A stretch of 64,000 nucleotides of DNA from Paraburkholderia phosphatilytica (GCF_003443895.1 NZ_QQOA01000013.1:119260-183259), one strand, 5' to 3'. Shown: positions 1-15,051, counted from the stretch's first letter. The notes: a model not told the origin generated them from the sequence alone. Translations and numbers: made by a program.

Positions 1-2103
1 GTCGCCGACCGGCTGCGTGGCCAGCACGACGAGACCATGGGCGCCGATGTCCAGCTCCGGCGTGGTCAACGGCTGCGGCGGCGCTTCCGGCGCGGCGCTA
101 TCCACCAGCATGTGCCATTCCAGGTGCGGCGCGGGCGGTGCAAAGCGCACCGTTTCCGCGGAGCCGTTCAGCATCAACAACAATACTTCCGTTTCGCCAT
201 TGAGTCCCGGACCCGCGCGCCGCAGCGTGAACGCGCGCTTCTGCGGGTCCTGCCACGCTTCGATCGTCAGCGGGTCGCCGTGCTCGTCGAACCAGCCGAC
301 GTCGTAAAGCCCCGGCAGCACTTCGCGGTCGCCGAACAGGAAGCGGGTCTCGCGCAGCAGCGGATGCGCCTTGCGCAGCGCGATCATCCGCGCGAAGAAA
401 TCGGTCATGCGGCGGCCGCGGTCCGTGTCTTCCAGCGCCCAGTCGATCCACGAGATCTCGTTGTCCTGGCAGTACGCGTTGTTGTTGCCCTGCTGCGTGC
501 GGCCGAGTTCGTCGCCGGCGGTGAGCATCGGCGTGCCGAGCGAGACCAGCATCGTCGCGATCATCGAGCGCGCGACGCGGTGCCTTGTCTCCAGGATCGC
601 CGGGTCGTCGGACGAACCTTCGATGCCCCAGTTCGCGCTGCAGTTCTCGTTGTGGCCGTCGTTGTTGCCTTCGTTGTTCGCCTCGTTGTGCTTGCCTGCG
701 TACGCGGTCAGGTCCGCGAGCGTGAAGCCGTCGTGCGACGTGACGAAGTTGATCGACGCCCACGGCCGCCGCGAACGGCGGTTGAACAGGTCCGCGGAAC
801 CGGTGAGGCGCGCGGCGAGGTCGGGGCGCATGCCTTCGTCGCCGCGCCAGTAGCGGCGCACGCAGTCGCGAAAGCGGTCGTTCCATTCGGCGAAGCCGGG
901 CGGATGATTGCCGAGCTGATAGCCGCCCGGGCCGATGTCCCACGGCTCCGAGATCAGCTTGCGTTGAGCCAGCACCGGGTCCTGACGCAGCGCGTCGAAA
1001 AAGCCCGAACCCGGATCGAAGCCGTTCGGCTCGCGCCCGAGCGTGACGCCGAGATCGAAACGGAAGCCGTCGATGTTGAACGACGTCGCCCAGTAGCGCA
1101 GCGAATCCATCACCATCTGCAGCACGCGCGGATGCGACAGGTTCAGCGTGTTGCCGCAGCCGGTGTCGTTGATGTGATGGCGCGCGTCGCCGGGGATCAG
1201 CCGGTAGTAGCTCGCGTTGTCGAGACCGCGCCACGATACGGTCGGTCCGAGCTCGTTGCCTTCGCAGGTGTGGTTGTACACGACGTCGAGCAGCACCTCG
1301 ATGCCGGCCGCATGCAGCGCGCGCACCGCGATGCGCACCTCGTCGAGCTGATGCGTCATCAGATACGACGGCTCCGGCGCGAAGTACGCGGCGGTGTTGT
1401 AGCCCCAGTAGTTGCGCAGCCCGCGCTCCACCAGAAAGCGGTCGTTCAGGAAGGCGTGCACCGGCAGCAGTTCCACCGCGGTCACGCCGAGCCGCTGCAG
1501 ATGCTCGATGAAGCGCGGCGACGCGAGCGCGGCGAAGGTGCCGCGCTCGTTGCCGCGCAGATCGTCGCGCTGCATCGTCGCGCCGCGCAGGTGCGTTTCG
1601 TAGACGATGGTCTCGCCCCACGGCACGTCGGGCCGCACGTCGTGCGACCAGTCCACAGCCTCGTCGACCACGACGCACTTCGGCATGGCCGGCGCCGAGT
1701 CGCGACGATCGATCGACAGGTCGAGCCGGTTCGAATGCACGCGGTGCGCGAAGAGCGCATCGGACCAGCGGAAATGGCCGACGAGCCGCTTCGCATACGG
1801 ATCGATCAGCAGCTTGTGCGGATTGAAGCGGTGGCCGTGATGCGGCTGATACGGCCCGTGCGCGCGATAGCCGTACACGGTGCCCGGGTGCGCATTCGGC
1901 AGATAGCCGTGCCACACCTCGTCGGTGCATTCGGGCAGGTCGAGCCGCGTGAGTTCCTTGCGGCCGGTCGCGTCGAAGAGGCACAGCTCGATACGCTGCG
2001 CGTGTCCGGAAAACACGGCGAAGTTGATGCCGAGTCCATCCCAGCTCGCGCCGAGCGGATACGGCGAGCCCGGCTGCAGCCGGGCGGGCCATGCGTTGGA
2101 CAT
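1..2103 (-). CDS. glgX: Glycogen debranching enzyme GlgX (3' end beyond window)
   Basis: Isoamylase-type GH13 enzyme that hydrolyses alpha-1,6 branches of glycogen or limit dextrins in the cytoplasm. 701 codons are visible with no stop before the left edge, so only the extreme C-terminus is missing (the family is about 700-740 residues). An N-terminal CBM48-like region opens with PGSPYPLGASWDGLGINFAV. The GH13 barrel shows DVVYNHT near 273, the nucleophile Asp350 in GFRFDLG, the acid/base Glu386 in ISEPWD, and the SHDG motif further on. It is the last visible gene of the minus-strand glgE-treS-glgB-glgX operon, 75 bp after glgB. The ATG start gives a full family N-terminus. Confidence 0.93.
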   Translation of the reverse strand, partial: MSNAWPARLQPGSPYPLGASWDGLGINFAVFSGHAQRIELCLFDATGRKELTRLDLPECTDEVWHGYLPNAHPGTVYGYRAHGPYQPHHGHRFNPHKLLIDPYAKRLVGHFRWSDALFAHRVHSNRLDLSIDRRDSAPAMPKCVVVDEAVDWSHDVRPDVPWGETIVYETHLRGATMQRDDLRGNERGTFAALASPRFIEHLQRLGVTAVELLPVHAFLNDRFLVERGLRNYWGYNTAAYFAPEPSYLMTHQLDEVRIAVRALHAAGIEVLLDVVYNHTCEGNELGPTVSWRGLDNASYYRLIPGDARHHINDTGCGNTLNLSHPRVLQMVMDSLRYWATSFNIDGFRFDLGVTLGREPNGFDPGSGFFDALRQDPVLAQRKLISEPWDIGPGGYQLGNHPPGFAEWNDRFRDCVRRYWRGDEGMRPDLAARLTGSADLFNRRSRRPWASINFVTSHDGFTLADLTAYAGKHNEANNEGNNDGHNENCSANWGIEGSSDDPAILETRHRVARSMIATMLVSLGTPMLTAGDELGRTQQGNNNAYCQDNEISWIDWALEDTDRGRRMTDFFARMIALRKAHPLLRETRFLFGDREVLPGLYDVGWFDEHGDPLTIEAWQDPQKRAFTLRRAGPGLNGETEVLLLMLNGSAETVRFAPPAPHLEWHMLVDSAAPEAPPQPLTTPELDIGAHGLVVLATQPVGD

Positions 2104-2178
2104 AATCCCCGTTCCCCTTTCTGGCGTATTGTCATCGTCGGTGCGGAGCGGCGCGCGGGCCATGACGAGACGGTGTCA

Positions 2179-4387
2179 TCAGCGGTCGGCGCGCAGCACG
2201 ATCGTCGCGAGCGGCGGCAGTACCAGCGAAACCGACTGCGGCTTGCCGTGGCTTTGCACGTCCTCGCTCACGACGAGTCCACCATTGCCCATGTTCGAGC
2301 CGCCATACACGCCGGCGTCGGTATTCAGGACTTCGAGCCATCGGCCGTGATGCGTGACGCCGAGCCGGTAGCCGCTGCGCGGCACCGGCGTCATGTTGCA
2401 GACCGTCACCACTTCGCGCCCCGCGCCGTCCATCCGGCGGTACGCGAACACGCTGTTGCCGCTGTCGTCGCCGACGAGCCATTCGAAGCCGCCCGGTTCG
2501 CTGTCCAGCCGGTAGAGCGCGGGTTCGTCGCGATACAGCGTGTTCAGGTCGTGCACGAGTTTCTGCACGCCGCGATGGAATGGTTCGTCGAGCAGATGCC
2601 AGTGCGGCGAGCCGTCGTGATTGAACTCCGCCATCTGACCGAACTCGCCGCCCATGAAGAGCAGCTTCTTGCCCGGGTGCGTCCACATGAAGCCGAAGTA
2701 CGCGCGCAGGTTCGCGAAGCGTTGCCACGGGTCGCCCGGCATCTTGCCGAGCAGCGACCCCTTGCCGTGCACCACCTCGTCGTGCGAAAGCGGCAGCACG
2801 AAGCGCTCCGAGTACGCGTAGACCATCCCGAACGTCATGTTGTGATGGTGATACTGGCGGTAGACCGGGTCTTCATGCATGTAGTGCAGCGTGTCGTGCA
2901 TCCAGCCCATGTTCCACTTGAACTGGAAGCCGAGCCCGCCGTTGTCCAATGGTGCCGTGACGCCGGGCCACGCGGTGGATTCCTCCGCGATGGTGATCGC
3001 GCCGTGCACGTCGGGCATGTGCTGGACTTCGTGATTCAGACGCTTCAGGAACGCGATCGATTCGAGATTCTCGCGGCCGCCGTAGATGTTCGGCACCCAC
3101 TCGCCAGCCGCGCGCGAATAGTCGCGGTACAGCATCGATGCGACGGCGTCGACGCGCAGCGCGTCGACGTGATACCTCGACAGCCACGCGAGCGCCGACG
3201 CGACCAGGAACGCGCTGACCTCGTTGCGGCCGAGGTTGTAGATCATCGTGTTCCAGTCCTGGTGATAGCCCTCGCGCGGATCGGCGTGCTCGTAGAGCGG
3301 CGTGCCGTCGAACTGCACGAGCCCGTGCGCGTCGTTCGGAAAGTGCGCGGGCACCCAGTCGAGAATCACGCCGATGCCTTCCTCGTGCGCGCGGTTCACG
3401 AACGCCGCGAACTGCTGCGGCGTACCGAAACGCGCGGACGGCGCGAACTGCGACAGCGGTTGATAGCCCCACGAGCCGCCGAACGGATGTTCCGCGACCG
3501 GCAGAAATTCGACGTGCGTGAAGCCCATGTTCTTCACGTACGGAATCAGCCGCTCCGCGAGTTCTTCCCAGTCGAGCCCGCGCTGTCCTTCTTCGGCAAC
3601 GCGCAGCCACGACTCCGCATGCACTTCGTAGATCGAGATCGGCGCCTGCGCGGTCTGCTTGTCTCCGCGCGATGTCATCCAGTCGGCGTCGCCCCAGCGG
3701 AAGCCCGCAATTGCATCGTAGTCCGCAACGATCGATGCGGTGGCGGGCGGCTTCTCCGTCTGGAACGCGCAGGGGTCGGCCTTCAGCGGAATCGGGTGGC
3801 CGTCGCGCGTCAGCATCTCGTACTTGTAGCGCGTGCCCGCGCCGATGCGCGGAATGAACAGCTCCCACACGCCCGCCTGATGGCGCAGCCGCATCGGATG
3901 CCGGCGGCCGTCCCACGCGTTGAAGTCGCCGACCACGGAAACGCGCCGCGCATTCGGCGCCCACACGGCGAAGCGCACGCCCGGAATGCCGTCGATCGTG
4001 ACGGGCCGCGAGCCGAGCGCTTCATTCACCGCATACGGGTCGCCCCATGACAGGCGTTGCAGCACGTCGTCCGACAGGATCGGAGCGAATGAAAAGGTGT
4101 CCTCGATTTCCTGATCGACGCCGTGCCAGTCGATCACGAGCCGGTACGGCACGGCTTCGTCGACGCTGCCGGCGAACAGGCCGCCGTGCCGGATCTCGCT
4201 CAGCTGGCCCAGCACGCGGCCGTCATGACGCGCGACGACCTGCACGCCGCGCGCATTCGGCAGCAGCGCGCGTACGACGGTGCCGCTCGCGGTGTCATGC
4301 ATGCCAAGCAGCGAGAACGGATCGGGATGGCGCGCTTCGGCGAGCGCGTCCATTTCGAGCGGATGCAGACCGATGGCTGGATCATGC

Positions 4388-4395
<8 letters not shown>
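2179..4395 (-). CDS. glgB: 1,4-alpha-glucan branching enzyme GlgB
   Basis: Transfers alpha-1,4 glucan segments to make alpha-1,6 branches. At 738 residues it has normal family length. The order is an N1 beta domain (1-125), a CBM48 domain (about 130-230, with [10 protein letters not shown]), a GH13 barrel and a C-terminal beta domain. The nucleophile is Asp416 in [12 protein letters not shown], the acid/base Glu471 in TIAEEST, and the third acid Asp538 in LSHDEVVHG. The ATG overlaps the treS-maltokinase stop by 8 bp and has a GAGGG ribosome site inside the upstream gene, so translation is probably coupled. It branches the linear glucan made by GlgE. Confidence 0.96.
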
Positions 4396-7830
<3,435 letters not shown>

Positions 7831-7834
<4 letters not shown>

Positions 7835-10800
7835 TTCGCACCCTTCTTCGGTGGGTCGAAGCCGGCCTCGAAGTCGATGGCCGGATCCTGCTGCGTGTCA
7901 ACCGCATCGGACGCCGCGTGCTCGTTCCAGTCCGGTTCCGGACGCGGCAGGCCGCCTGCGGGCGCAATGCGCCAGATCGCGAACGGCGTGCGGCCCGGAT
8001 CGAGCCGCACGTGCTGCCAGCGGCCTTGCCATTCGAAACGCGTGCCGTTCATCTGGTCGATCACTTCGAGGTTCGCGTGATCGTGCAGATGCCAATGGTC
8101 GAATGTCGCGCGCGACAGTTCGATGTCCGCGCCCTGTTCGTTGTACGGATCGAGATTGATCGCGACGACGATCACGTTGTCGCGCGATGGCGTCGCCTTC
8201 TCGAACACCAGAATGCCGTCGTTGTGCGCCGGCAGGAAGGTGATCTCGAGATGCGTATGCAGCGCCGGATTCGCGCGGCGGATCCGGTTCAGCGCGGTGA
8301 TGTCGGCGACGATGTTGCCGGGCCGGTGCCAGTCCCACGCGCGCAACTGGTACTTCTCGGAGTCGAGGTATTCCTCGCTGTTCGGCAGCGCGGCGGCTTC
8401 GCACAATTCGAAGCCGCTATACACGCCCCACAGGCCCGACAGCGTCGCGGCGAGCGCGGCGCGGATCAGGAAGCCGGTGCGTCCTTGCCGCTGCAGATGA
8501 CGCGGGTTGATGTCCGGCGTGTTGACGAAGAAGTTCGGCCGGTAAGTGTCGCGGGCGTCGGTCTGCGTCAGCTCCGTCATGTACTCGATGAAGTCGCGCT
8601 TCGATTCGCGCCACGTGAAATACGTGTACGACTGCGAGAAGCCGATCTTGCCGAGCCGGTTCATCATGCGCGGCCGCGTGAACGCTTCGGCGAGGAAGAT
8701 CACGTCGGGGAAGCGCGCGCGCACGTCGCCGATCATCCATTCCCAGAACGGCAGCGGCTTGGTGTGCGGATTGTCGACGCGGAAGATCTTCACGCCCGCG
8801 TCGATCCAGAACAGGATCACGTCGCGCAGCGCGAGCCACAGTTCGGGCTTTGCATCGTGCGCATAGAAGTCCGGGTTCACGATGTCCTGGTACTTCTTCG
8901 GCGGATTTTCCGCGTAGCGCAGCGTGCCGTCGGGACGCCACGCGAACCACGTCGGGTGCTGCTTGAGCCACGGGTGGTCGGGCGAGCACTGGATCGCGAA
9001 GTCGAGCGCGATTTCGAGGCCGTGCGCGTGTGCGGCGGCGAGCATCTGTTTGAAGTCGTCGAGCGTGCCGAGCTGCGGATGCGTCGCGTCATGGCCGCCT
9101 TCCGTGCCGCCGATCGCATACGGGCTGCCGACGTCACCCGGGTTCGCGGTCAGCGTGTTGTTGCGGCCTTTGCGGTTCGCAACGCCGATCGGGTGGATCG
9201 GCGGGAAGTACAGCACGTCGAAGCCCATCTCGCGAATGCGTGGCAGCTTGCCCGTGACATCGCGGAACGTGCCGTGGCGCGATTCGTCGTCGCTCATCGA
9301 GCGCGGGAAGATCTCGTACCAGCTCGCGAAGCGCGCGGCCGTACGGTCCGCGTCAATCTTGTAGATCACCGGATCGTGCACGAGGAACGGACGATGCCGC
9401 GCGGCGGCGATCGCTTTTTCCGTGGCGGGTGCGAACAGCAGTTCGCGTCGCGCGTCGTAGTCGCCTTTCTTGAAGTCGACAGCGATGCGCTCCAGCGCGG
9501 CCTTGTCGGGCCGATCGGCGTTGTCCGCGGTGCCGGCTTCCGCGAGGATCAGCGCGAACAGATGATTTGCTTCCTCGAACTCGAGCTCGACCGTCTGGCC
9601 GGCGTTCAGCTTCTTGTGCACGTGCTCCGCGAGCGACGCGAAATCGTCGCGCCACGCGATCACGGTGAATTCGTAGCGCCCGACGCGATCGAGCGGCACG
9701 CGCGCATGCCACAAATCGAGGCCTGCGGGCTGTGCGGGTCGCATCGGCACTTCGTGCCATGCGGTTTCGTCGGCGGCGCGCCAGATCACCGCGGCGGCGA
9801 TCTTGTCGTGGCCTTCGGCGAAGATCGCGGCCGTCACGTCGACGCGTTCGCCCACCACGCGCTTCACCGCGAAGCGCCCATGGTCCGACTGAGGCGTCAC
9901 GCTTTCGATGGCCACGCGCGGCGCGGCGATCGCGTCCATCACGCTCTTCGTGCCGCTGGTCTTGCTGTTGGGCTTGTCGATGGGCGGCGCGAGGCTGATC
10001 GGCGCTTCGGACGAGGCGTTGAAGAGCCGGCATTGGCCAGGCGCCAGCGAGAACGGCCGCAGGCCGCGCGGTCCGGTCTCGGACTTGCGGTCGAGCGGCA
10101 CGAAGCGCGTGAAGTTGCCGGGCACCGCGTCGAGGAAGGCTTCCGGATCTACGCGCACCGGGCTCACGAGGTCGGGGTTGATCAGCGCGAGCACCGCCTG
10201 GTTCGAATCGCGCAGATCGCTCGCGTCGCCGCGCAGCAGCGCCGCGACGGCCGCGCCGGGAGCGCTCAGCGACCGCAGTTCGCCGACCGTGTTCAGCGTC
10301 CAGTTGTCGCGCGACAGCAGGTTCACGCGCGCGACGTCTTCGCCCAGGTCGAAGCGGCCCGCGTTCTTCAGCTCGGTGAGCGTGGTCTTCTGGCCTTGCG
10401 TGTGCGACAGCGCTTCGGGCACGCCGTATTCGAAGCCGAGCGGCATCAGCCAGCCGGTGCCGATCGCGGCGGACGCGAACAGCGCGCGCCGATACGCGCG
10501 TTCGACGGCGGCGGAATCGTGTGCGTTCGGCAGGTCCGCGACGAGACGCGTGCCGTACGGCGCTTCGGGAAACGCGAGCGGCGCGCCGATGCGGGTGAGG
10601 AGCGCGTACTCCTCGGTCATCCACGCCGAGCGGAAGTCCCACCAGCGCATCGACGTGAACACGTTGTCGAAGCCCGCATGTTCGAGCGACGCGATCGCGT
10701 CGCTCGTGAGACCGGGCGTGGCCGCGATGAAACGCACCGACGGGTGCGCGCCGCGTAGCGCCGCGCCGAGCTGGCGCCACGCGCTCGCGGGCACGCGGTG

Positions 10801-11319
10801 CGGCGAATCGAAACGAAAGCCGGCGATGCCCGCGTTCGCGAGACCGAGCAGCGTCTGCGTCCACCATTCGACGAGCGCGCCGCGCGACGCTTCGTCGGTG
10901 AAGTTCGCGTAGCCGACGTTGTCTTCGCGATGCACGTGGCGCGGATCGAGCCGCGCCTCTTCCGATTCGAACGGATGGAACCACTCGGGATGCGACGTGA
11001 AGAGCGTGCCGTCGGCCGCGACGCGGTCGATCGCGTTGTCGAGCAGCAGCGACAGGCCCTGCGCGCGCGCCCTGGCGGCCAGCGCGTGCAGCGCCTCGTT
11101 GGCGGACTGGCCGGTATCGAACGCGGGATGCAGGAGGCCGTGGTCGGCGACGAGCTGTGCATGCCCGACGTGGCCGGGCTGGAACGCGTCGCCGATCAGC
11201 ACGTGGTCGAAGCCGAGCGAGGCGGCGTGCTCGAACCAGGGTTCCCAGGCTGCGAGCGGCCCGGCGACAGGCGCGTGAATGAAATAGATCCGCGGCGCGT
11301 ATGCGTGGGGAGGTTCCAT
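7831..11319 (-). CDS. glgE: Alpha-1,4-glucan:maltose-1-phosphate maltosyltransferase GlgE, with extra N-terminal barrel
   Basis: Extends alpha-1,4 glucan using maltose-1-phosphate. Counted from this start it has 1162 residues, against about 660-700 for the classical enzyme. The classical part begins near 465 with a DUF3416-type beta domain, then a GH13_3 barrel with nucleophile Asp849 (FRVDNPHTKP) and acid/base Glu878 (FLAEAFTRP). Residues about 10-435 form a second, diverged copy: FRFDSPHRVP aligns with the nucleophile strand, but the acid/base position is Ala200 (FIAATPG). The open frame extends upstream to 11571. ATG 11319 was chosen because the conserved reading starts at MEPPHAYAPRIYF; ATG 11415 is possible. 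First gene of the operon. Confidence 0.93.
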
Positions 11320-11838
11320 CGGTCGTTTCCAGATAGGTCCTGCTGCGAGGTGGATGCACGTCTGTGCGATCACATCGCCCGTTGGGCTTCCAGAGCCGGG
11401 GGTGCCGCCGCTCATGCTCACGGCACGCGCGTACTGGTCAATGTAGTGCAAAGATCGACCGTCCGCGCGGTCGGGTGTTGCGGACTGACGGCGAACGGAA
11501 GCGGCGCCGGCCGGTGACGGGATCGCTGTGAACCGGTGGAGGCGCGCGCAGATAGAGTGCGGTGGGAGCAAACCCTATGCCAAGGTGCAGGCAGCTGAAC
11601 GTTTGCGACGCGGGCGGGCGGCGCACCGGGGGCGTCGGCTGCCGTCCGCGGAAACGGAGATCGCAACGCGTGTAAATCGGCGACGCGACGACGCGGATTT
11701 ACACGGGCAGCGGCCGCGCGGTGGGTGAGCAGAGGCGTGGCGCGTGCATCACCGCATCGCCCATCGTCATGCGCGCGTCATGAAAATCGCTCGACGTGGA
11801 AGCGCCGACGCGCGGCAAGCATCATGACGATAAGGGGT
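11320..11838. other. Intergenic region upstream of glgE
   Basis: About 520 bp separate the glgE start from the end of the DUF1345 gene. It should hold the promoter of the glucan operon, but I see no convincing sigma-70 hexamer pair. The main structured element is the inverted repeat annotated separately. The open frames crossing it in both directions lack family-like content. Confidence 0.5.
11669..11705. repeat. Inverted repeat, 10-bp perfect arms, upstream of glgE
   Basis: The arms CGTGTAAATC and GATTTACACG are perfect complements separated by 17 nt. The spacer adds partial pairing (GCG with CGC, then CG with CG). The arms are AT-rich compared with their surroundings. It lies 350 bp from the glgE start and 130 bp past the DUF1345 stop. 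It could be an operator for the glucan operon or an RNA hairpin. There is no U-run, so it is not a standard terminator. Confidence 0.6.
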
Positions 11839-12489
11839 TCACGAACCCAGCAACCCCGCCGCGATGTTCACGCACAGGCCGAGCACGGTCGCGTTGAAGT
11901 AGAACGACAGCACCGACTGCGCGAGTGCCGCGCGCCGGATCGGCGACGAGCGCAGTTCGACGTCGGACGTCTGCGAGGCGACCGCGATCGTGAACGAGAA
12001 GTACAGGAAGTCCCAGTAGTCGGGATCGAGATCCTGGTCCGGGAACACCAGCGCTGGCGGGTTGGTGTTGAAGTACAGCCGCGCGTAGTGCAGCGTGAAG
12101 ATGGTCGGAATCAGGAACCACGCACCGAACAGCGTCGCGCCCGTCAACAGATAGTGCAGCAGCAGCGTCGTGCCGTGCGCGTTCTTGACCTGCGCGAGCT
12201 CGAGCACGATCGCGGCGACGCTCGCCACCGTCGCCATGCAGATCACGAACAGCACGACGCCCGCGTTCTCGTCGTCGCGCACCGCGATCTCGCGCACGCG
12301 CTGATGATGCGCGCGCGCCATGTGCAGCCACAGCAGCACGAGGTAACTCCACACCGCGCAGTCCCACGCGACGAGACCGCGCGCGACCAGCGAGAGATGC
12401 GCTTCGATCAGCAGACCGGCGACGATGCCGATCACGAGCGCCACGATCATGCGTGGCCGGTTGCGCAGAGCCTGAGGAAGAAGCGTCAT
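11839..12489 (-). CDS. DUF1345 family integral membrane protein
   Basis: 216 residues with about five hydrophobic segments (roughly 13-33, 42-58, 78-97, 110-132 and 190-213), matching the DUF1345 family of inner-membrane proteins of unknown function. Family-like features are the charged cytosolic loop [19 protein letters not shown] and the segment [22 protein letters not shown]. It has its own start, with only a weak ribosome site, and is divergent from the sugar dehydrogenase operon across 263 bp. No function can be assigned. Confidence 0.85.
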   Translation of the reverse strand: MTLLPQALRNRPRMIVALVIGIVAGLLIEAHLSLVARGLVAWDCAVWSYLVLLWLHMARAHHQRVREIAVRDDENAGVVLFVICMATVASVAAIVLELAQVKNAHGTTLLLHYLLTGATLFGAWFLIPTIFTLHYARLYFNTNPPALVFPDQDLDPDYWDFLYFSFTIAVASQTSDVELRSSPIRRAALAQSVLSFYFNATVLGLCVNIAAGLLGS

Positions 12490-12752
12490 CGGTATGTGTT
12501 AGAAGTGTGATTGAGCTATAGTCTTTCGCATCGGCCTTCCACCGGGCTTTCAGCCGAAAGCCGGATGGCAGGTTGGCAGGTTGACCGCCGCTCACGATAA
12601 CGGCTGAGCGCCGACAGACACAACCACAGCGACAACCATAGATCGCCTTCAAAGGCGGCACAGACCAGGTTTGGGGCGGACAGCCGGCACGCGCGAGGGC
12701 GCGGCCGCTGGACCGTAGCCGGTAGAACACGATCACACCATCTGGAGTCCCC

Positions 12753-13316
12753 ATGACAGATGTTCCCGAACAGGGGCCGCGCGACGCGGTCACGCTTTCG
12801 GTCTCTCGCAGGGCGATGCTCGTCGGCGCATGTGCTTCCGCCGCCGCGCTCGCGTTCACTTCGGCCGGCCGTTCCGGCTCACCGTTTGCTCTTCCGCTCG
12901 CGTTCGGCGATACGCCTGCTCCCGGCAACTACGACGCGTTCGTCGTGCTGTCGCAGCATCTGACCGGCCGCGCGAGATTCGATCCGGTGCTCGGCAAGCG
13001 CATCTTCGCGGCGCTCTCGAAGGCGGACAGCCAGTTCACGCAGAACATCGTCGCGCTCAACGGCTGGATCCAGAGCCACGGCGGCGTGCCGTCCGATACG
13101 GTCACGCAGGCCTTGCAGACCGATCAGCCCAATCTCGTACCGACGGTCGTCGCGGTGATGCGCGCGTGGTATCTCGGCCTGGTCGGTGCGTCGCCGAAGA
13201 TCGAGGTGCTCGCCTACGAACGCGCGCTGATGTTCGACCCGGTGAAAGACGTGCTGACGATTCCGTCGTACTGCCGCGACGTGCCGTTCTACTGGACGCA
13301 GAAGCCCGCTTCCTGA
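12753..13316 (+). CDS. FAD sugar dehydrogenase gamma (small) subunit, Tat-exported
   Basis: 187 residues. The twin-arginine signal SRRAMLVGACASAAALAF near residues 18-35 marks Tat export. The mature part matches the small hitch-hiker subunit of the B. cepacia-type FAD glucose dehydrogenase (FAD-SLDH/PF12318 family), which is needed to fold and export the catalytic subunit, itself without a signal. GGAG lies 5 nt before the ATG. First gene of a three-gene run with the catalytic subunit (113 bp later) and the cytochrome. Confidence 0.88.
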   Translation: MTDVPEQGPRDAVTLSVSRRAMLVGACASAAALAFTSAGRSGSPFALPLAFGDTPAPGNYDAFVVLSQHLTGRARFDPVLGKRIFAALSKADSQFTQNIVALNGWIQSHGGVPSDTVTQALQTDQPNLVPTVVAVMRAWYLGLVGASPKIEVLAYERALMFDPVKDVLTIPSYCRDVPFYWTQKPAS

Positions 13317-13429
13317 ACGCGCGCGCGGCCCGGCGCTTCTCGCGGCGCCGGTTGCGTTTCGGCCGCGGCGCACGCGCCCGGCCACCCACAACACACGAAT
13401 AAGCCAGCAGTACAAGAGGGCATGCAATC

Positions 13430-15031
13430 ATGGCAAATGCAACTTCTGCCGACATCGTCGTCGTCGGTTCGGGCGTGGCGGGCGGTCTCGTCGCGCACCA
13501 GATGGCGCTTGCCGGCGCATCGGTGATCCTGCTCGAAGCCGGGCCGCGCATTCCGCGCTGGCAGATCGTCGAAAACTTCCGCAACTCGCCCGCGAAGGCC
13601 GACTTCGCGACGCCGTACCCGTCCACGCCGTACGCGCCGCATCCCGAATACGCGCCGCCGAACGGCTACCTGATCCAGAAGGGCGACTACCCGTACAACT
13701 CGCAGTATGTGCGGCTCGTGGGCGGCACCACGTGGCATTGGGCTGCGGCCGCGTGGCGTCTGCTGCCGTCGGACTTCAAGCTGCACACGACGTACGGCGT
13801 GGGCCGCGACTGGCCTTACCCGTACGAGGCGCTCGAGCCGTGGTATTACGCGGCCGAGGTGCAGCTCGGCGTGTCGGGCCCGGACAGCGCAGTCGATCTC
13901 GGCTCGCCGCGCTCGAAGGCTTATCCGATGAGCCAGCTGCCGCTGTCCTATATGGACCAGCGCTTCAGCGACGTGCTCAACGGCCAGGGCTTCAAGGTGG
14001 TGCCCGAGCCCGTCGCGCGCAACAGCCGTCCATACGATGCGCGCCCCACGTGTTGCGGCAACAACAATTGCATGCCGATCTGCCCGATCGCAGCGATGTA
14101 CAACGGCGTCGTGCACGCGGAGAAAGCGGAGCAGGCGGGCGCGAAGCTGATCGCGCAGGCGGTGGTGTACAGGATCGAGGCGGACGACAAAGGCCTCATC
14201 ACCGCGGTTCACTACAAGGACCCGAACGGCAACAGCACGCGCGTGACGGGCAAGCTGTTCGTGCTCGCGGCGAACGGCATCGAAACGCCGAAGCTGATGC
14301 TGATGTCGACGAGCGACAAGTTTCCGCATGGCGTAGGCAATCGCTCCGATCAGGTGGGCCGCAACCTGATGGACCATCCGGGCACCGGCGTGACCTTCCT
14401 CGCGAACGAAACGCTGTGGCCGGGACGCGGGCCGATGGAGATGACGTCGATCGTGAATTTCCGCGACGGCGCATTCCGTTCCGACTACGCGGCGAAGAAG
14501 CTGCACCTGAACAACGGCGTGCCGACGATGTCGGTCACCGCGGCGCTGCTGAAGAACGGCGTGACGGGCGCGGAACTCGACCGGCAGATCCGCGACCGCG
14601 CGTCGCGCTACGTCAACATCAACAGCTTCCACGAGCATCTGCCCGAGCCGCAGAACCGCGTCGTGCCGTCGGCGGATCATAAGGATTCGCTCGGCATTCC
14701 GCAGCCGGAAATCTACTACTCGATCAACGACTACGTGAAGAAGAGCGCCGCCAACACGCGCGAGCTGTATGCGCAGATCGCGAACCTGCTGGGCGGCACC
14801 GAAGTCGCGTTCGACGATACGTTCGCGCCCAACAACCACATCATGGGCACGACGATCATGGGCAGCGATGCGTCGAGCTCGGTCGTCGATCCGGATTGCC
14901 GCACGCACGATCACCAGAACCTGTTCATCGCGAGCAGCGGCGTGATGCCGACCGCCGCGTCGGTGAACTGCACGCTGACGATCGCCGCGCTGTCGCTGAA
15001 GCTGGCCGACAAGCTGAAGCGCGAAATCTGA
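13430..15031 (+). CDS. FAD-dependent sugar dehydrogenase catalytic (alpha) subunit, GMC family
   Basis: 533 residues, GMC oxidoreductase. It oxidises the C1 hydroxyl of glucose or a related aldose in the periplasm. The Rossmann motif VVGSGVAGGLVAHQ at 11-24 binds FAD. The cysteine motif RPTCCGNNNCMPICP near 205-219 is the 3Fe-4S site of the B. cepacia enzyme. The C-terminal NHIMGTTIMG and NLFIASSGVMPT segments form the active-site half. There is no signal peptide, consistent with co-export by the gamma subunit. Electrons pass to the tri-haem subunit encoded 20 bp downstream. The exact sugar is not visible from sequence. Confidence 0.93.
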   Translation: MANATSADIVVVGSGVAGGLVAHQMALAGASVILLEAGPRIPRWQIVENFRNSPAKADFATPYPSTPYAPHPEYAPPNGYLIQKGDYPYNSQYVRLVGGTTWHWAAAAWRLLPSDFKLHTTYGVGRDWPYPYEALEPWYYAAEVQLGVSGPDSAVDLGSPRSKAYPMSQLPLSYMDQRFSDVLNGQGFKVVPEPVARNSRPYDARPTCCGNNNCMPICPIAAMYNGVVHAEKAEQAGAKLIAQAVVYRIEADDKGLITAVHYKDPNGNSTRVTGKLFVLAANGIETPKLMLMSTSDKFPHGVGNRSDQVGRNLMDHPGTGVTFLANETLWPGRGPMEMTSIVNFRDGAFRSDYAAKKLHLNNGVPTMSVTAALLKNGVTGAELDRQIRDRASRYVNINSFHEHLPEPQNRVVPSADHKDSLGIPQPEIYYSINDYVKKSAANTRELYAQIANLLGGTEVAFDDTFAPNNHIMGTTIMGSDASSSVVDPDCRTHDHQNLFIASSGVMPTAASVNCTLTIAALSLKLADKLKREI

Positions 15032-15051
15032 CCCACCGACGGAGAGCCACC

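Noticed and set aside
37..4050. A 1337-codon open frame on the plus strand opposite glgX and glgB
   Set aside because: Arg/Val/Ala/His-rich translation typical of the antisense of GC-rich genes, no domain, no ribosome site; the minus-strand genes have complete families and active sites.
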